Shown here: positions 15,322 through 27,853 of the stretch, in pieces
Position numbering within the stretch: position 1 is the first letter of the stretch
Layout of the letters: each line of letters begins with the position of its first letter
Source of the DNA: Epiperipatus broadwayi
Taxonomy: Eukaryota; Onychophora; Udeonychophora; Euonychophora; Peripatidae
Direction of reading: 5' to 3'
Length of the DNA stretch: 64,000 nucleotides
Assembly (NCBI GenBank): GCA_028023455.1
Contig: JAQFVV010006509.1
Span: 367,029 to 431,028 of the forward strand
Position numbers and translations under genes: made by a program
Notes under the pieces: model-generated
Told to the model about the DNA's origin: nothing
Database searches by the model: none
Seen by the model: the letters and a program-made list of their open reading frames with translations, nothing else

Positions 15322-17851
15322 ATACACAAACATAAGAAGTAGTAGTCATGTGAGGTCTATTAACTATGTAAGAAAAGTAAAAAATGGACCAGCCAAAAAA
15401 AAAACCACCAACTCACATCTACATCAAATTTTAAAAAAATAGAGAGTTAAAACATGTGTTTATTTGATATAACATATTCACAAGATCTTGATCAAAAATA
15501 TCTAAGTATATTTATTTTGTTAAAAAAACAAAAAAAAAAAATTGGTAAACTTTTATCAAAATGTAAAAAAAAAAAAACATTCAACTTTTATTAAAATGGA
15601 ATCAATGAAATGGATGGGTTTATTTTAATATAGTCCAGAATGCAAACAAAAGCACCATCTTTGTGCAACCAGAAGATCATAGTTCTTCACTTTTATATGC
15701 TTTACAGGGGGGGGAAGAGGTATTTGTAAACTTTTATTAAAACAAAATCAATGAGGTGAACTTATTTTTTTTAATATTGACCAGAATGCAAACTCTTTGT
15801 GTCCAATTTGTAATTTCATGCCAGAATTAACATATATATATATATAGTATTAATTTTAAATAAAAATTGGGAATTTCTGACCTATACTGTGATGGCAGAC
15901 TGTTGTACCTTGTGCAAGAAGGGGAAGAATGACTTTGATGGCATGGAATGCCATTTTTTAAAAACTCACAACTAACTGTTTTTATTTAGTGGCATAATGT
16001 GATTTTATTAATTTTGTGTAGAAATTTTAAACTTAAGTTTTCAGAAGATTCAGTGTTCATACTATTTGATAAAATTTCAGGGTTTATTTGATGTGATTGC
16101 AAGTTTAAAAATTTATAGGTAGAATGACATAGATGTAAAAAGGTGTTGCAGGTCTAATACGTAAGTACCAATCTATAAATGAACAAAAGTTAGATTTTTT
16201 AAATTTTTTAATGTTTAATCTATCATAGAAGATATGAAATTTCTTATTTTTTAACTTCAATCAAATTAAACACATCTATAACATTATACAACCAAACTTA
16301 AAACTTCACAATTTAAACAAATATTATGTTTCTTTTACAATTTAATTATATTATTATAATTAATTTGCATTATTCTTTCAAGTGACCAAATATTAGTCAC
16401 AAAGTTTTTAATTAACATTAATTTTATTAAAAACTTTTTATATATTGAGATTCTGCAACAAACTAATGGTAAGCAATTAATTATTTTACTTATGCAAAAA
16501 AAAAAATCAACAACTATCAATTAACATTGTTTACAATAATATATTATTAGTTATTATTTAAAATTATATATTGGTTACTAGTTACAATCAAGCTGTGTAT
16601 TGCTCACATAATTTTTATTCATGCATACGAATAGCTAAATAACATGAAGCAAATCTCATTTTGTATTTTCAGATAACAATATACATGTAGCCACTTTTTA
16701 AAATTTATTCATTAAAATTATACAAAATTCCATTCATTTTTTTTTTTTTGCCATGTAGTACTGCAGTTTTATTTAATGTATTCAAAACTGTATACAATAG
16801 GAATGTTTTCAGAACAAACTCTAAGAAATTGTACACATTGATAAATTATTTGAAAAAAAAAAACAATTTATCTGACTATATTATCTCTCAGTTTCATAGA
16901 TATTTAATAGGTCAGATGCATTAGCACCTCCCAATAATTAATATCTGACATATTTACTTTTATTTTACAAAAGATAGTGTGGCTGCCACACATTCTTTTA
17001 AAATTAATTTTTTTTTGTTTTCTTTTTAAAGTCATGGGAAAACCAAATGGACTACATGTGTGACTATACTATCATTCTCTGTGTTTTTTTTTGTTTGTTT
17101 TTTTAATATTAAATACAGACAAAAATTCAATTTTTTTATTAATTTTATCTAGTAATAAGCTTATTTTTTCTGCTCAATTTATTAGATTATACAGAGAAAA
17201 CAAAGGCATAATTGTTTTAATGGCAAAAATTAATTAGAAAATGGATTCAACATGCTTCAAAGATTTTGCAATTTCAAGGCTTTCATACCAAAAATAAATG
17301 TAATGTCTTATATTACATGTAAGTATTCAATTTTAGATTTTTTTTATTATTTGATTATTATTGATTTTTTTTATTATTGCTATTTTAGATTTTTTTATTA
17401 ATGTGTTTGTACTAATGAGTCTATGTAAATATAAATTACATTTGTAAATTAGGTGATTATGTACAATGTAATTTTAGGGCTTTGTTCAAAATTTGAGGTA
17501 AACTTATTTTATAGACTTAATGACTCAAAAAATTTAATAATTTATTAGCATGTCTGTATTTCTATTAGTGTACTAGCATGTCACTTTGTATAACAAATAA
17601 TGATTTTAACTGCATCTATAAAATTAGGCTACTATAGAGCAGTACAAGTAAATTTTAAGACTGTTATCAAATGCACAGAAAGATTGCAATTGATGAAGCA
17701 ATGGTAAAATTTATTGATCATAATATTACATGGCAATATAAACTGTTAAAGCCAATAAAGATGTTTCATTTGGTGGGTATGTAGTGATAACCAAAATAGT
17801 TATGTATGTCACATGGTTTTAAGCCAATAAACATCACACATACTTGTGTAT
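15322..17851. other. AT-rich DNA, no gene seen
   Basis: No protein or RNA gene recognised. Minor items are a G8 run near 15,707, a short (TA)n at about 15,833, and a local duplication of a TTTTAGATTTTTTT-type segment at 17,330-17,400. The 61-codon minus-strand frame at 16,335-16,520 is low-complexity. Confidence 0.5.
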
Positions 17852-18054
17852 AACTGTTGTTAAAACAGGCAAAACTCACTATACATATTGCCACACAATT
17901 GCCACACACAGCAAGCTAGATTAATCAATGGATGACAGAAGGCTTGTGCATAAAATCTCCATCTAGTGCCTACTCATTCAATATCCCCAGATTAGTTTCT
18001 GGCTTGTGGACTTCATGTGGGTGGCAATATGTATAGTGAGTTTTGCCTATTTTA
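17852..18054. mobile_element. MITE family 1, internally deleted copy
   Basis: The first about 165 bp match the left part of the 14,888 copy, including the TIR and the adjoining unique part. The copy then jumps to a short right TIR remnant at about 18,020-18,054, so most of the interior and about two-thirds of the right TIR are missing. An 11-bp tandem duplication (ATTGCCACACA type) lies in the left TIR near 17,887-17,910. Such deletion derivatives are normal for cut-and-paste families. Confidence 0.8.
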
Positions 18055-18818
18055 TATCACATGGACTTGTCTTCTAGCAAAGAATCAAATCTAGATTTTT
18101 GCCTATGCCTCAGTACTCATGCTGTGGAGTCACTAGTTTTGCCACATCTTGCATCACATTATTTTCAAGTCTACACCTAGCAAATGAGCTACATGCAAAT
18201 AAATTATATTTTTGTGGGACAATAAATATAAAAAGATAGAATTACTGATGTGTACAAAAAATATAAAATGAAAAGAGAATAATCATTTTATCAATGAGAA
18301 AGACAGTAGCCTTAAATTTCAAGTTTAGTTGAACAATAAGCCAATGAATGATATGATTAAAATGCATATCCGCCTTCTGAAAATGATTTCCTTTATATTT
18401 TTTATTAGGAAGAATTTTTTTTTATAAATGACTTGAGATTTTTTAACTTCTGGGGTACAAGAAAATATGACAATTTCTTAAGGTTCTCTTTTTTGTAAGT
18501 TCTGAAGCTATGGATTATCTCAGGTAAGAAGTATTTTATATAGTTTAAATGATAGATTTAGTGAAGAATACAAAAAAATTATCAATGAAACTGTAATTTT
18601 AAACATGGTTAATAATATATTAGAAATTATGAATTAACATAAAGTAATATTTTTTTTAGATATTAATTTTTTTACTTACTTTTTTAATCATAATCATTAC
18701 TTTACTTAATCTTATTTTTTTCTTAGTTCTTCCGTTTTCTATCAATATATAGAATTTTGCTCTAACATTAATAAAACTGAAGTTATTGCAAAAATAGATC
18801 TCAAATAATTTTTTTTTA

Positions 18819-18854
18819 AAAATTCAATGTGGTGTTAAAATTCAATGTGGTGTT
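18819..18854. repeat. 18-bp direct tandem duplication
   Basis: AAAATTCAATGTGGTGTT occurs twice in perfect succession (18,819-18,836 and 18,837-18,854). Probably a slippage event. Confidence 0.9.
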
Positions 18855-19384
18855 AAACGTTGCAAAAATGAAAGAATATTTTAATTAAAGCAGTTCTCAT
18901 ACTAACATAAGGCTTACATTTGTAATAATTATTAATGAATAATAACATTTTGATTATCTTCTTTCATTTTCTCTCTTTTATATCTAATAAAAAAAACTGA
19001 ATAAAATTGTTTAACTTAAACATAAAAAATGTCAATGACACTGGAAACAGGTCAAAATAAACATGATAATTTTATACACATTTATAAATACTTTTTTTTT
19101 TTCAAATGTAAAATAATACTTTAATGCAATGAAAACGTAATTGTTCACGTTAGATATAGTTTGCATACATATAATAGAATTACAATTTAATTTTCAAATA
19201 TCCAATTTTCCATCCCATCATCTTTAGATAAATACTTTAATGATTATTACTAATCATTTGTTAGACTAAAAATTATCACATTATTTTTTTGCCTAGATAT
19301 ATAAATTAAAATTTAATTATAAAACATTATATCAACTATTATAGAATATACCACATGGAATAAATATTTTTTCTCCAGTCCTTT

Positions 19385-19500
19385 TTTTTCTTCATATGTC
19401 ATAGCATCAGCCAGGAAGCGAACAGCTAACTCGGGACAATTGCTTGTAAAGCAGCTATCGCTGACCTCTCAATCACCAATGCTTGACCAGTTCTGAAATT
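19385..19500 (-). other. complex island, possible decayed exon or interspersed repeat
   Basis: About 115 bp of balanced composition in AT-rich surroundings. On the minus strand an acceptor-like TTTCAG (about 19,495) precedes a frame that reads as ordinary protein (for example PELAVRFLADAMTYEEKKG) except for one TGA early on; a second frame is open for about 20 codons. On the plus strand TGCTTGTAAAGCA could form an anticodon-like stem-loop, but no full tRNA cloverleaf or B box is present. I cannot name it. It may be an orphan exon, a processed gene fragment or part of a repeat whose other copies are outside the window. Confidence 0.3.
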
Positions 19501-22376
19501 TTAAATATAGTATAATTTCTAAATAAATTATTGGTAGTTAAAAGGGGATATTGTTGTAATTATTATTGCAAAAAATTTGGCACTTATCGATTAAATTATA
19601 ATAATTTAGTACTGATAATCACTGAACAGATATAATGAAGACATGAAAGATTGTGACATGGATCATCTGAAGAGTGCTGACACAGCCATAAATGTGTCTT
19701 AAAGATTGTTTATTATTTTTAAGTGTCTCAGTTTAATTAAATTATATGTACTTAGATAAAATATAATAATATAAACAATGTGTTTACTGTAGAGCTTAAT
19801 AATAGTAATGTGCTCTAAAAATACTAACAATTTTATATGTTGAAAATAAAATTATATAAAAGAACTATATCTAAGGATAATATTGTTCTATAAAGTCTAA
19901 TAATAGTAAGATTAAAGCTGAGTTACTTTATTATTTTTCCAACCAGCTTTTATTTCTTTGCATAAAATTAGTGTTTCATATGGGTATCACAATTCGAGAA
20001 ATTGATTGGATTTTATAAAGTATCTAATATGTACTCTCATAAATGCTGTACTAGCTCCCATTGCTGAACCTATTAGTAGAATCATAAGATCACAGTCTGT
20101 AATCAATATATTCAAAACACTTGATCAAAAGAATAACAGACAAATAATTAGTTAATAATAATAACAAATAATAGCAATACATAAGTTGTGCATTTACAAA
20201 ATAGTTTCGTAAACACAAATATTGTTTAACCGGAAATTATGTAAATATCTTATCAAAATGTCTTATTAATGAGTGGCTCTTTATAATTTATTATTGTTTT
20301 AAATAATATCGCCTTAAGTTTTAATATATATATATACTAAAACCTTGTGGAGATCAGGAGTAAAACAAATTTAAATTTGATGTTGTAAGCATGTGAGGGA
20401 GATATTCCTTATTAATATATCCTCAAATGCAAAAAAAAAAAAAAAAAATTAAAACTCTGCAAAATTGTCTTTATTGTGTTTATATAGTAAAATACGTGAT
20501 TGTTTTTTTTTCAGTTATAAACTAGAAATTATTAAACAAATTAGTATAAAATTATAAAGACCATGGTTGAAAACGTTGCAATGATGATTACATATAACTG
20601 AGAATTATATTTATCATGATTATATGCTGTAATATAAAAAAATAAACATACCACAAATTAGCTTTTATCACATTTATATAATAAATTACATGATTCTTAA
20701 ATTTATTTTCAGTTGCAATATGGAAATGACTAGCACAACTATACCAACAATGACTTTGGATATTACAATATCTATCAGATAAATTTACTATTGAATATTG
20801 CTCATCCTTAAAAATACATGATATACATATGACCTTAATCTTATGCACCCAATATATGTAAAATATTTAAGAAAATTTTGCTAGAATATTTCAGGATCCC
20901 CAGCTTACTACTTAGTAGCCAATAATAAATAAATTTCTATTACATTAGTAAATTTGTCAATTTAAGCTTTCATCAATAACTAGCTGTTTAATTAGATTTC
21001 CTTTATATAGTTTGAATTATTTATCAAATAGCACATAAAAGAGTAAAAAAAAATTACACTTCTTTATGGAAGAGCGAGTTTTCTTTAAACACTAACTTCT
21101 GCAAACATGATTAATTCAGAAATCTGATATTTTAATTAGCTATAGAAATATGTAAAATTAATTTATCAAACAAACTTTTCAGCACATTAACATGGGCTAA
21201 TTTTAGGTAATTTTGGGGTGTTATTTAGGCACTGCTATCACTTTGCTTTTCTTTACTAATTTGTTATTATTTATAATATTAGTTTACTGATTGGCACTTT
21301 TTAGAATGTAGAAATCAGAACTAAAATTATTAGATTTTTAAAAAATATATGAAAATGTCACTACTGCACAGATTTTATGCAAATATTATGCAAATTTGAA
21401 TAACAAAGCAAGCCAATAATGCTCTAATTGGTTGTATCATAATACAAAAAATCTGTCAGCAGCTTGGAATAGTAGATTATTTGGCCCAAGCTTTTCAGAG
21501 CATTTTTTATTCTTTTAGTAATTGAAAAAAAAAAAAAATTGTAAATTTTCAAAAATTTATTTACATTTTTAAACTTATTTATAAAACATATTTGTAAAAT
21601 ATTTATTTTAAACCAAAAAAAAAACTATGTAACTGCAATCAAATTTTATTTCTGTTTGTATTAAAAAGACAAGTTGTAAAAATATAATCACAATAAAGCA
21701 GAAGCTGTTTTATTGGCTAACAAAAATTGATTTTCTAATGCCAGTGAAAAAATGTTTTGTAAAATTTTAATAAAAATAAATGTAATTTTGAATTTTTAAA
21801 ACATTTTCTTTCTTTTACCAAAATGGAATTCAAACAGAAAATATTTTATTTAACAATTTTAATGAATAGGCAAGATGGTGATTTAATATGAAAAGAACAA
21901 ATATAGCTGAAATATACACTAGAGTCTATTAAATAATAGTGGAAGAAGTTGGGCTTTAAATGAATTAATCTAATAATTACTTACTTTTTATCATTGTTAT
22001 AAATTTTATTTTTTACAAAATAATAGTTCTAAAAAATATTTTATAAGAAAAACATTTATTTACTTTGGACTAAAAATACACAAAATAATTATTTCTTCAG
22101 CTACAATTGGTATTTTCATATTTAATTTAAAATAAAAATATGGGAATGGTCCAAAAATTAATTAAGCTAATCCTTTGTTATAAAAAATAGAGATAGACTG
22201 AATTAATTTTCCGATCTCCCCTCATACTTTTCTTTCAAGTAAAGCCTCACTTGTACTAAAAGAATAACTATTTTGTATGTTTTGGGACAAAATAAATAAA
22301 AGTTTGTCTAATAAGATATATTTCATATCTATTATTTTGCAATTATTTGGACTATGGTTGAAAGAAAAATCATACA

Positions 22377-22645
22377 TATAAACTGTAATATTAATAAGCC
22401 AACAAGCTAATGCACATTCACTTTGTAGATTTGACTATATAAATGAATATTGCCATTTTCCAAACACAAGATAAACTCTTTGTGAAAAGATAGAATGAAT
22501 CCATCTATCTTTTCAACACAAACATTTATGTATGAGCAAATCTTAAGTCTTAGGAAATGAGAGTGTGAAGATGTTAACTGATCATTTAAATTCCTTTTTT
22601 ACTTTGTGAATGAATGACGCTTGCAAAATTTTTAGAATTTATGAT
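22377..22645 (-). mobile_element. MITE family 2, copy A (truncated)
   Basis: Closely similar to the reverse complement of the element at 22,668-23,056. It starts at the inner TIR motif AAACTGTAATATTAATAAG, keeps the central hairpin (22,485-22,513) and ends near the TTTTTAGAATTTA motif. The outer TIR parts are missing at both ends. No open frame. Confidence 0.8.
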
Positions 22646-22667
22646 ACCTCATTCTTATAAATTAAAC

Positions 22668-23056
22668 ATATGTAAACAAGACATTTATTTTATAAAGTGT
22701 GATGATTTTATAAACTGTAATATTAATAAGCCAATAAGCACATGCATATTGTAAATTCTAAAAATTTCACAAATGTCATTCATTCACATAGTAAAAAGTA
22801 ATTTAAAGTGATCAATTAACATCTTCATGCTCTCATTTCCAAACACTTAATACTTGCCCATACATAAATGTTTGGGTCAAAAAGATAGATGGATTCATTC
22901 TATCTTTTTACAAAGACTTTATCTTGTGTTTGGAAAGTGGGAGTATTCATTTATATAGTTAAATCTACAAAGTGCATGTGCATTAGCTTGTTGGCTTATT
23001 AATATTACAGTTTATAAAAACAGTGCACTATATAAAATAAATGTCTTGTATACATA
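22668..23056 (+). mobile_element. MITE family 2, copy B (complete, about 389 bp)
   Basis: A non-coding element with terminal inverted repeats of about 75 bp. The left end begins CATATGTAAACAAGACATTT and reads through ATAAACTGTAATATTAATAAG; the right end is its inverse with a few changes. A perfect 11-bp hairpin stem (AAAAAGATAGA and its complement, 22,879-22,909) sits in the interior and is conserved in all three copies. Copies A and B lie head to head only about 22 bp apart, forming a larger inverted repeat. No transposase-like sequence is present. The superfamily is undetermined because no clean target-site duplication is visible. Confidence 0.85.
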
Positions 23057-26000
23057 TAAAATAAAGTTAATTTACAATATAAGGTTTTTTTATTTAAAAA
23101 ATGTACATGTACCACCCTCTCATGTATGTTACTTAAAATTTATTGAAGTTATAATAACATTTTAAATTTATTATCAAAATATTTGAAATTTCATTCACCA
23201 ACACATCTGGTTTAAAATACTATGGACTCTATCTAAAATGTTTTAGTGTCATATTGCATTGCTAGTAATTTTTTAACAAATGCACAAAATTTGAACAAAT
23301 TCTATTGAATGTAAATGTATTAAATCTTGATTTCCCTTGAAACAAAGAAGCAAACAGATTTTAATTTAAATATAATTGAAACAAATGAACTAACAGCGAT
23401 TCTAATAATAATAATAAAAAAATCTGCTTATTCTTTTTTTTTAAATAAAAACAAAATATAAAATTGTACAATTTAACAGAAACTTTTAATGTAGTTTTGT
23501 TTATGTGAATCATTACATATATTAATTAAATTATTGTGCATGGTAATTACAATGAGACTTTATTAAGTGTTGAATCTCTCTTCATATATAGTTGTGCTTT
23601 GATAGAGATATGCTGCATCAAAAGCCTGGCTTAGCAAAATAAAAAATATTATTTTGTACCAAATAATTGTGACTGTAATAGTTGATAACATAATACTTTG
23701 AATATAAGGTGCCACAAATATAAGACAAATAGGATTTTAATCTTGGAAGATTAGAAAAAATATTTTAAAATGATTTTATTGAAAAATAATAAATATTTTT
23801 TTATTTTTTTAAGTAGGAACTAATATAGATACAATAAGCTCATCTAATTTATTGCAAATTTTCCTTAGGCATAATTTTACTTCCATATATTCACTTTCAG
23901 AACTGGAACTTTCATCTTCACTATTCCACCAATGTATATCATCTTTAACCATTTAAAGTGTTAGTAATGCAACATTTTAAGAAACAGTTTTGTGATAATT
24001 TCTTCAGGTATATCTTTTCAATGACAAATCCCACTTAAAATTATACATACATAGTCTGCATTAAAGTCTTTTTTTAGTGTAAATAATATAACATTTTTTT
24101 CAAAGAAATAAAGGTTATGAAATATGGTATTGATATTTAATGTTCCTGGTAAATCTTTTTTTCTTTTGATTAAAAATCTTTTCTAAAATGCAAATTAGTA
24201 TTTTGTCTGATTATTAAGATAAATGAAAGTTTTTTAAAAAATATTTCCTTTTATTATTGGTAAAAATAATCTATAGTGGTCAACATAAAATGTATTTTTG
24301 TCATCCAATTATAAAATGCAGCCATACATCGATTTGTTTCTCAATTTGCTTTTATATAAAGCTTTTTCTATTACAATCTGAATTATTCTTCTAATATAAT
24401 TTATATTTTGACAAAAAATTTCCAAAAATATTATAAATGTATAAAAAAATTCTAAGACATATATTTTTTACATTCATATCAAAACAAAGATATCAGGACT
24501 ATCAAAATCATTCACAGGTACTCTCTTGTGTAGAGAAGAAGAAGCAACTAATCAGAGTAAAGACAGGTTGTAAGAAAATTTTAAAGGTTATTTAATATAG
24601 TTTTCTTGATTAAATAATCATAAAATAAGCAAATTAACATCAAAAGTAGCAGTTCAAGAGAGAGTTAAAGCCTTTTATGAAATTATTCTAAAAAATATTA
24701 ACATTTAATGTTAAATCTTTTTCCTTTGTTTAAAAAAGATTTAACACAACATTGTATACAGGTAGTGATCATAATTTTATATGCATGTATAATGTAAAGC
24801 AAAGATCCATGGAAATAAGGTATTAAAAATTTTTGTTTTCTTTTTAAAATGCATCTCTCTTTTACAGATGCAAAATTTGGGGGAAAGGTGTTATATTGGA
24901 AGTAATACCACAATTGCTTAACATATTCTCATACAATATATTTTATTATATATTTGTAAGAAGTTTATTAAATATTTTGTTTGGAATACATATTTATATT
25001 GGGCAAACAATAAGTGAAAAAAATATTTAAAGATTTAAAAATGTATATTTGGATTAGAATGAAAAAAATAATTAGGAAAAAAATAAAAAGTTTTGAAAAA
25101 GTAAACAAGATTACTTTTTTATATCATGTAAGGAGAAGTACTATGGACATAAAAAATATGAATAATATATTAAAAAGTATTTTAGATGACAGGAACAAAA
25201 ACAATATTAGAAGAAAACAGTTGATTAATAAACTAAAGAGAAAAAATGGTGTAAGTTTTGAGAAATAGAGGAAAATTGGCCATTAACAATCATGATGTTA
25301 ATAGATGAAAATTTTATATAAAAACAATCATTTATATCTACTATATGTTTAAAAGAATTTACTAAAAAATATTGTATATGTTTTAATAAGTTATATTTCA
25401 ATAATATGATTGTTATTTTAAAAAATAATCAAATCATTTATTCCTCAAAAAGGTCACACTAGTTTGAAGAGTGACAAACTGGGCTTCGATTCAATAAACG
25501 ATAAATCTCAAATGGTTCAACTATCACTGCACTAAACCATAAATAGCATTAAATTTTATAATGATTTAAAATTGATTTTTATTCATGTTTAATATAAATC
25601 TGAACATGTAATCTATATATTGCCTGATCTGTGTATCATTTTTAAGGTACATAACCTTACAAAACATACAGATGTAAAGAACACTAAAAAAAATTTAAGA
25701 TTATATTTTACGCCTGGGAAAAATCATAAATAATTTTCTCAAGTCTTGAAAACATGAATCAAATTTTAAATAATCTTTTCACTTTAAATTGAGATCAACA
25801 TCAGTGTAGTGAAATATTCACATATATATAAATAGGAATTTAAAGAATGTAATATTGTCATAATTTCAAAAGAATCGAAAAAAAATATTAATTAATAATC
25901 GGAATGAATTTAATGCTTATTAAATCTAAAATTGATTTTGCACTTCATTTGTTAATGATTTACTAATGTTTAATTAATTTCAAAAAATACTTCCCAGGTC

Positions 26001-26909
26001 TGATGGCTTGTTTTACCAGAAAGACAAGTAAATCGTCATAATAAAAAAGATCAGGAAAATAAATTCTCGAATTAAAAAAAAAAAAAAAAAGATTGCCTTT
26101 TAGGTTTAATTATCAGTTTAAAAGTAAAAAATGGCATTATTAAACTGATTCATAAGATTAAATTTATTGAGTAATAAAATTTAAAATGTATTTTTTTTAT
26201 TATTGTTAAAATGAAAGTCATTCATAATTAAAAAAAAATATTGTAAATGTGGGAGGCTCAGCAGTAACTACAATGGCTGAATTTAATTTTGAAAAACGTA
26301 ATTGAAAAACAAGAAATATAATATAAATTAAAAAATAATTAAATAAAAGCAGATAATATATATATATACATTAATAATGATGATTAAAAGTAAATGATTT
26401 ATTTTGTTGGCAAAAGTCTCTTTAACCTATCCATGAGTAAGACAAATTATGTCTGACATTTGGTGAGATTTTTATACTTTTTTTTTGCTTATTTTATTCT
26501 TTCGTAAAAATATCAAGGTATCCAATAACTGATTAATAAAAGTTTGGATGGAACTTATTTTGAATATTTATGCTGATTAATTAATTAATTGGTATTTCAC
26601 TCTGTACTTTAGTACAATAACAAGAGTAACAGGTGTAAAAATTAAAGAAAAAATTGCATAAATTGCCAGCTGGTAAACATAAAAGAAAGTCTCAATAATT
26701 TTATGGAGATGTAATTGTTATTTGCAGTTTTCATTTTAATACCGGAATATCACTTGATGTACTGACAAGTTATCATGTGATTACTTTTATTTATTAAGAT
26801 GATAAAGTATAAATCACTTTTGTAGACAGACTTGAATATATTTTTAAGTAATATGAGAATGCATAACTAAATTACAAAAATGGACAAAATATAAAAGACA
26901 AATTGTAAT
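23057..26909. other. AT-rich DNA, no gene seen
   Basis: No recognised coding sequence. The 84-codon plus-strand frame at 25,014-25,268 is almost all Lys/Ile/Asn and typical of chance in AT-rich DNA. A GGGCTTCGATTCAA string at about 25,480 resembles an RNA polymerase III B box, but no A box or cloverleaf accompanies it. Confidence 0.5.
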
Positions 26910-26925
26910 AAAATCAAAAATATTA
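26910..26925. repeat. candidate target-site duplication, left (L1-like element)
   Basis: AAAATCAAAAATATTA flanks the 3' end of the element. It matches 32,771-32,787 with one inserted C. In this AT-rich context the match is suggestive only. Confidence 0.45.
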
Positions 26926-27019
26926 TGTTTCAAAAGGCCTTTATTGTCTCAAAAGAATATAACATTAGTGGTTACATAATAAATTAACTGCTACAAGTTG
27001 ATTACAAATTTTAACATTT

Positions 27020-27711
27020 ACATTGTCATTTTTTATAGAGTTCTTCCTGGATTTACATGAGCTTAAAACATAGTTCTTGACTACATATAATATACTGGAT
27101 TGTCCATTCTTTATAACTTTGCTGTTTGTATGAGCAGGGACCGAGTAGCTGCATAAATATCTGGGCTGGTGATCTGTTTGTCTCTAACTTGAATTTTAAT
27201 TAACTTATTCTCAAATGTGGCTGTGTATGCCTTCTGGGATTATTACCCAATATGAATGCACACCTAGTGCACCAAAGTGCATATAAGACAAACGTTGAGG
27301 CCCTTATGACATAATTTGCATCATTGTAGTGTTTTGTTTTCTTTATTTCCCTTGCAGAATGCATCTAGTCTGCTCCATGGCCTTGCAGTTAAAAATTATA
27401 TGCTGTGAAGTCTCCTCAGCCATATGGCAAAGGCCACAGAAAGGATCAACTGACCTGTACATTCTTCTGTGATGTAAAAAGTATTTAGTAGGTAAAGCAT
27501 TCAAATTCATTTTGATTATAAAATCTAGTAACTTAGGTTCTAGTTGCCATCTTTTGTATTGCTTGATCAGATATTTGTTTCCTATTTCTAGTATTGATGG
27601 GATCTCCTCATTGTGATTATTTTGATGTATAAACTTATATATTTTCCAATATTTATACTTTTTCAAATTAATCTGGGATTGTTCTTTCTCTCCTGCATTG
27701 GTGACTGCCAA
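27020..27711 (-). pseudogene. L1-like ORF2, C-terminal region with CCHC finger
   Basis: The open part (27,343-27,711, 122 codons) carries a conserved PKLLDFIIKMNLNALPT segment (about 59-75) and a Cys-x2-Cys-x8-His-x4-Cys finger (Cys92, Cys95, His104, Cys109). This is the usual nucleic-acid-binding tail of many non-LTR ORF2 proteins. The copy at 63.4 kb has the same finger spacing and the same preceding segment. Beyond the stop at 27,343, further ORF2-like sequence (for example ENKLIKIQVRDKQI) is visible in shifted frames down to about 27,020. Upstream, 27,711-27,854 encodes the NGLGLHSLQTFQTFK-type linker in another frame. The region is therefore broken by at least two frameshifts and stops. 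Confidence 0.8.
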
Positions 27712-27853
27712 AAAACAATCTTTTGGAGAATGCCTATCTGTAGATGTTATCTGCTTTGTCTTAATGTAGGAAATTGAGTGAGTATAGCAATTATGGCATT
27801 CCTTGTTTTGAATGTTTGAAATGTTTGTAAGCTATGCAACCCCAGTCCATTTG

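Larger units (their letters stand above)
18055..22376. other. AT-rich DNA, no confirmed gene
   Basis: Mostly AT-rich with stops throughout. The only notable parts are an 18-bp tandem duplication at 18,819-18,854 and the more complex island at about 19,390-19,500, both listed separately. Homopolymer A runs up to about 18 occur near 20,430. The 86-codon minus-strand frame at 20,588-20,848 has no recognisable motif. Confidence 0.5.

Noticed and set aside
25014-25268. 84-codon Lys/Asn/Ile-rich frame
   Set aside because: Composition is what random AT-rich DNA gives; no ATG context, domain or neighbour supports it.
25470-25500. RNA polymerase III B-box-like GGGCTTCGATTC
   Set aside because: No A box at the right distance and no cloverleaf, so neither a tRNA nor a clear SINE.
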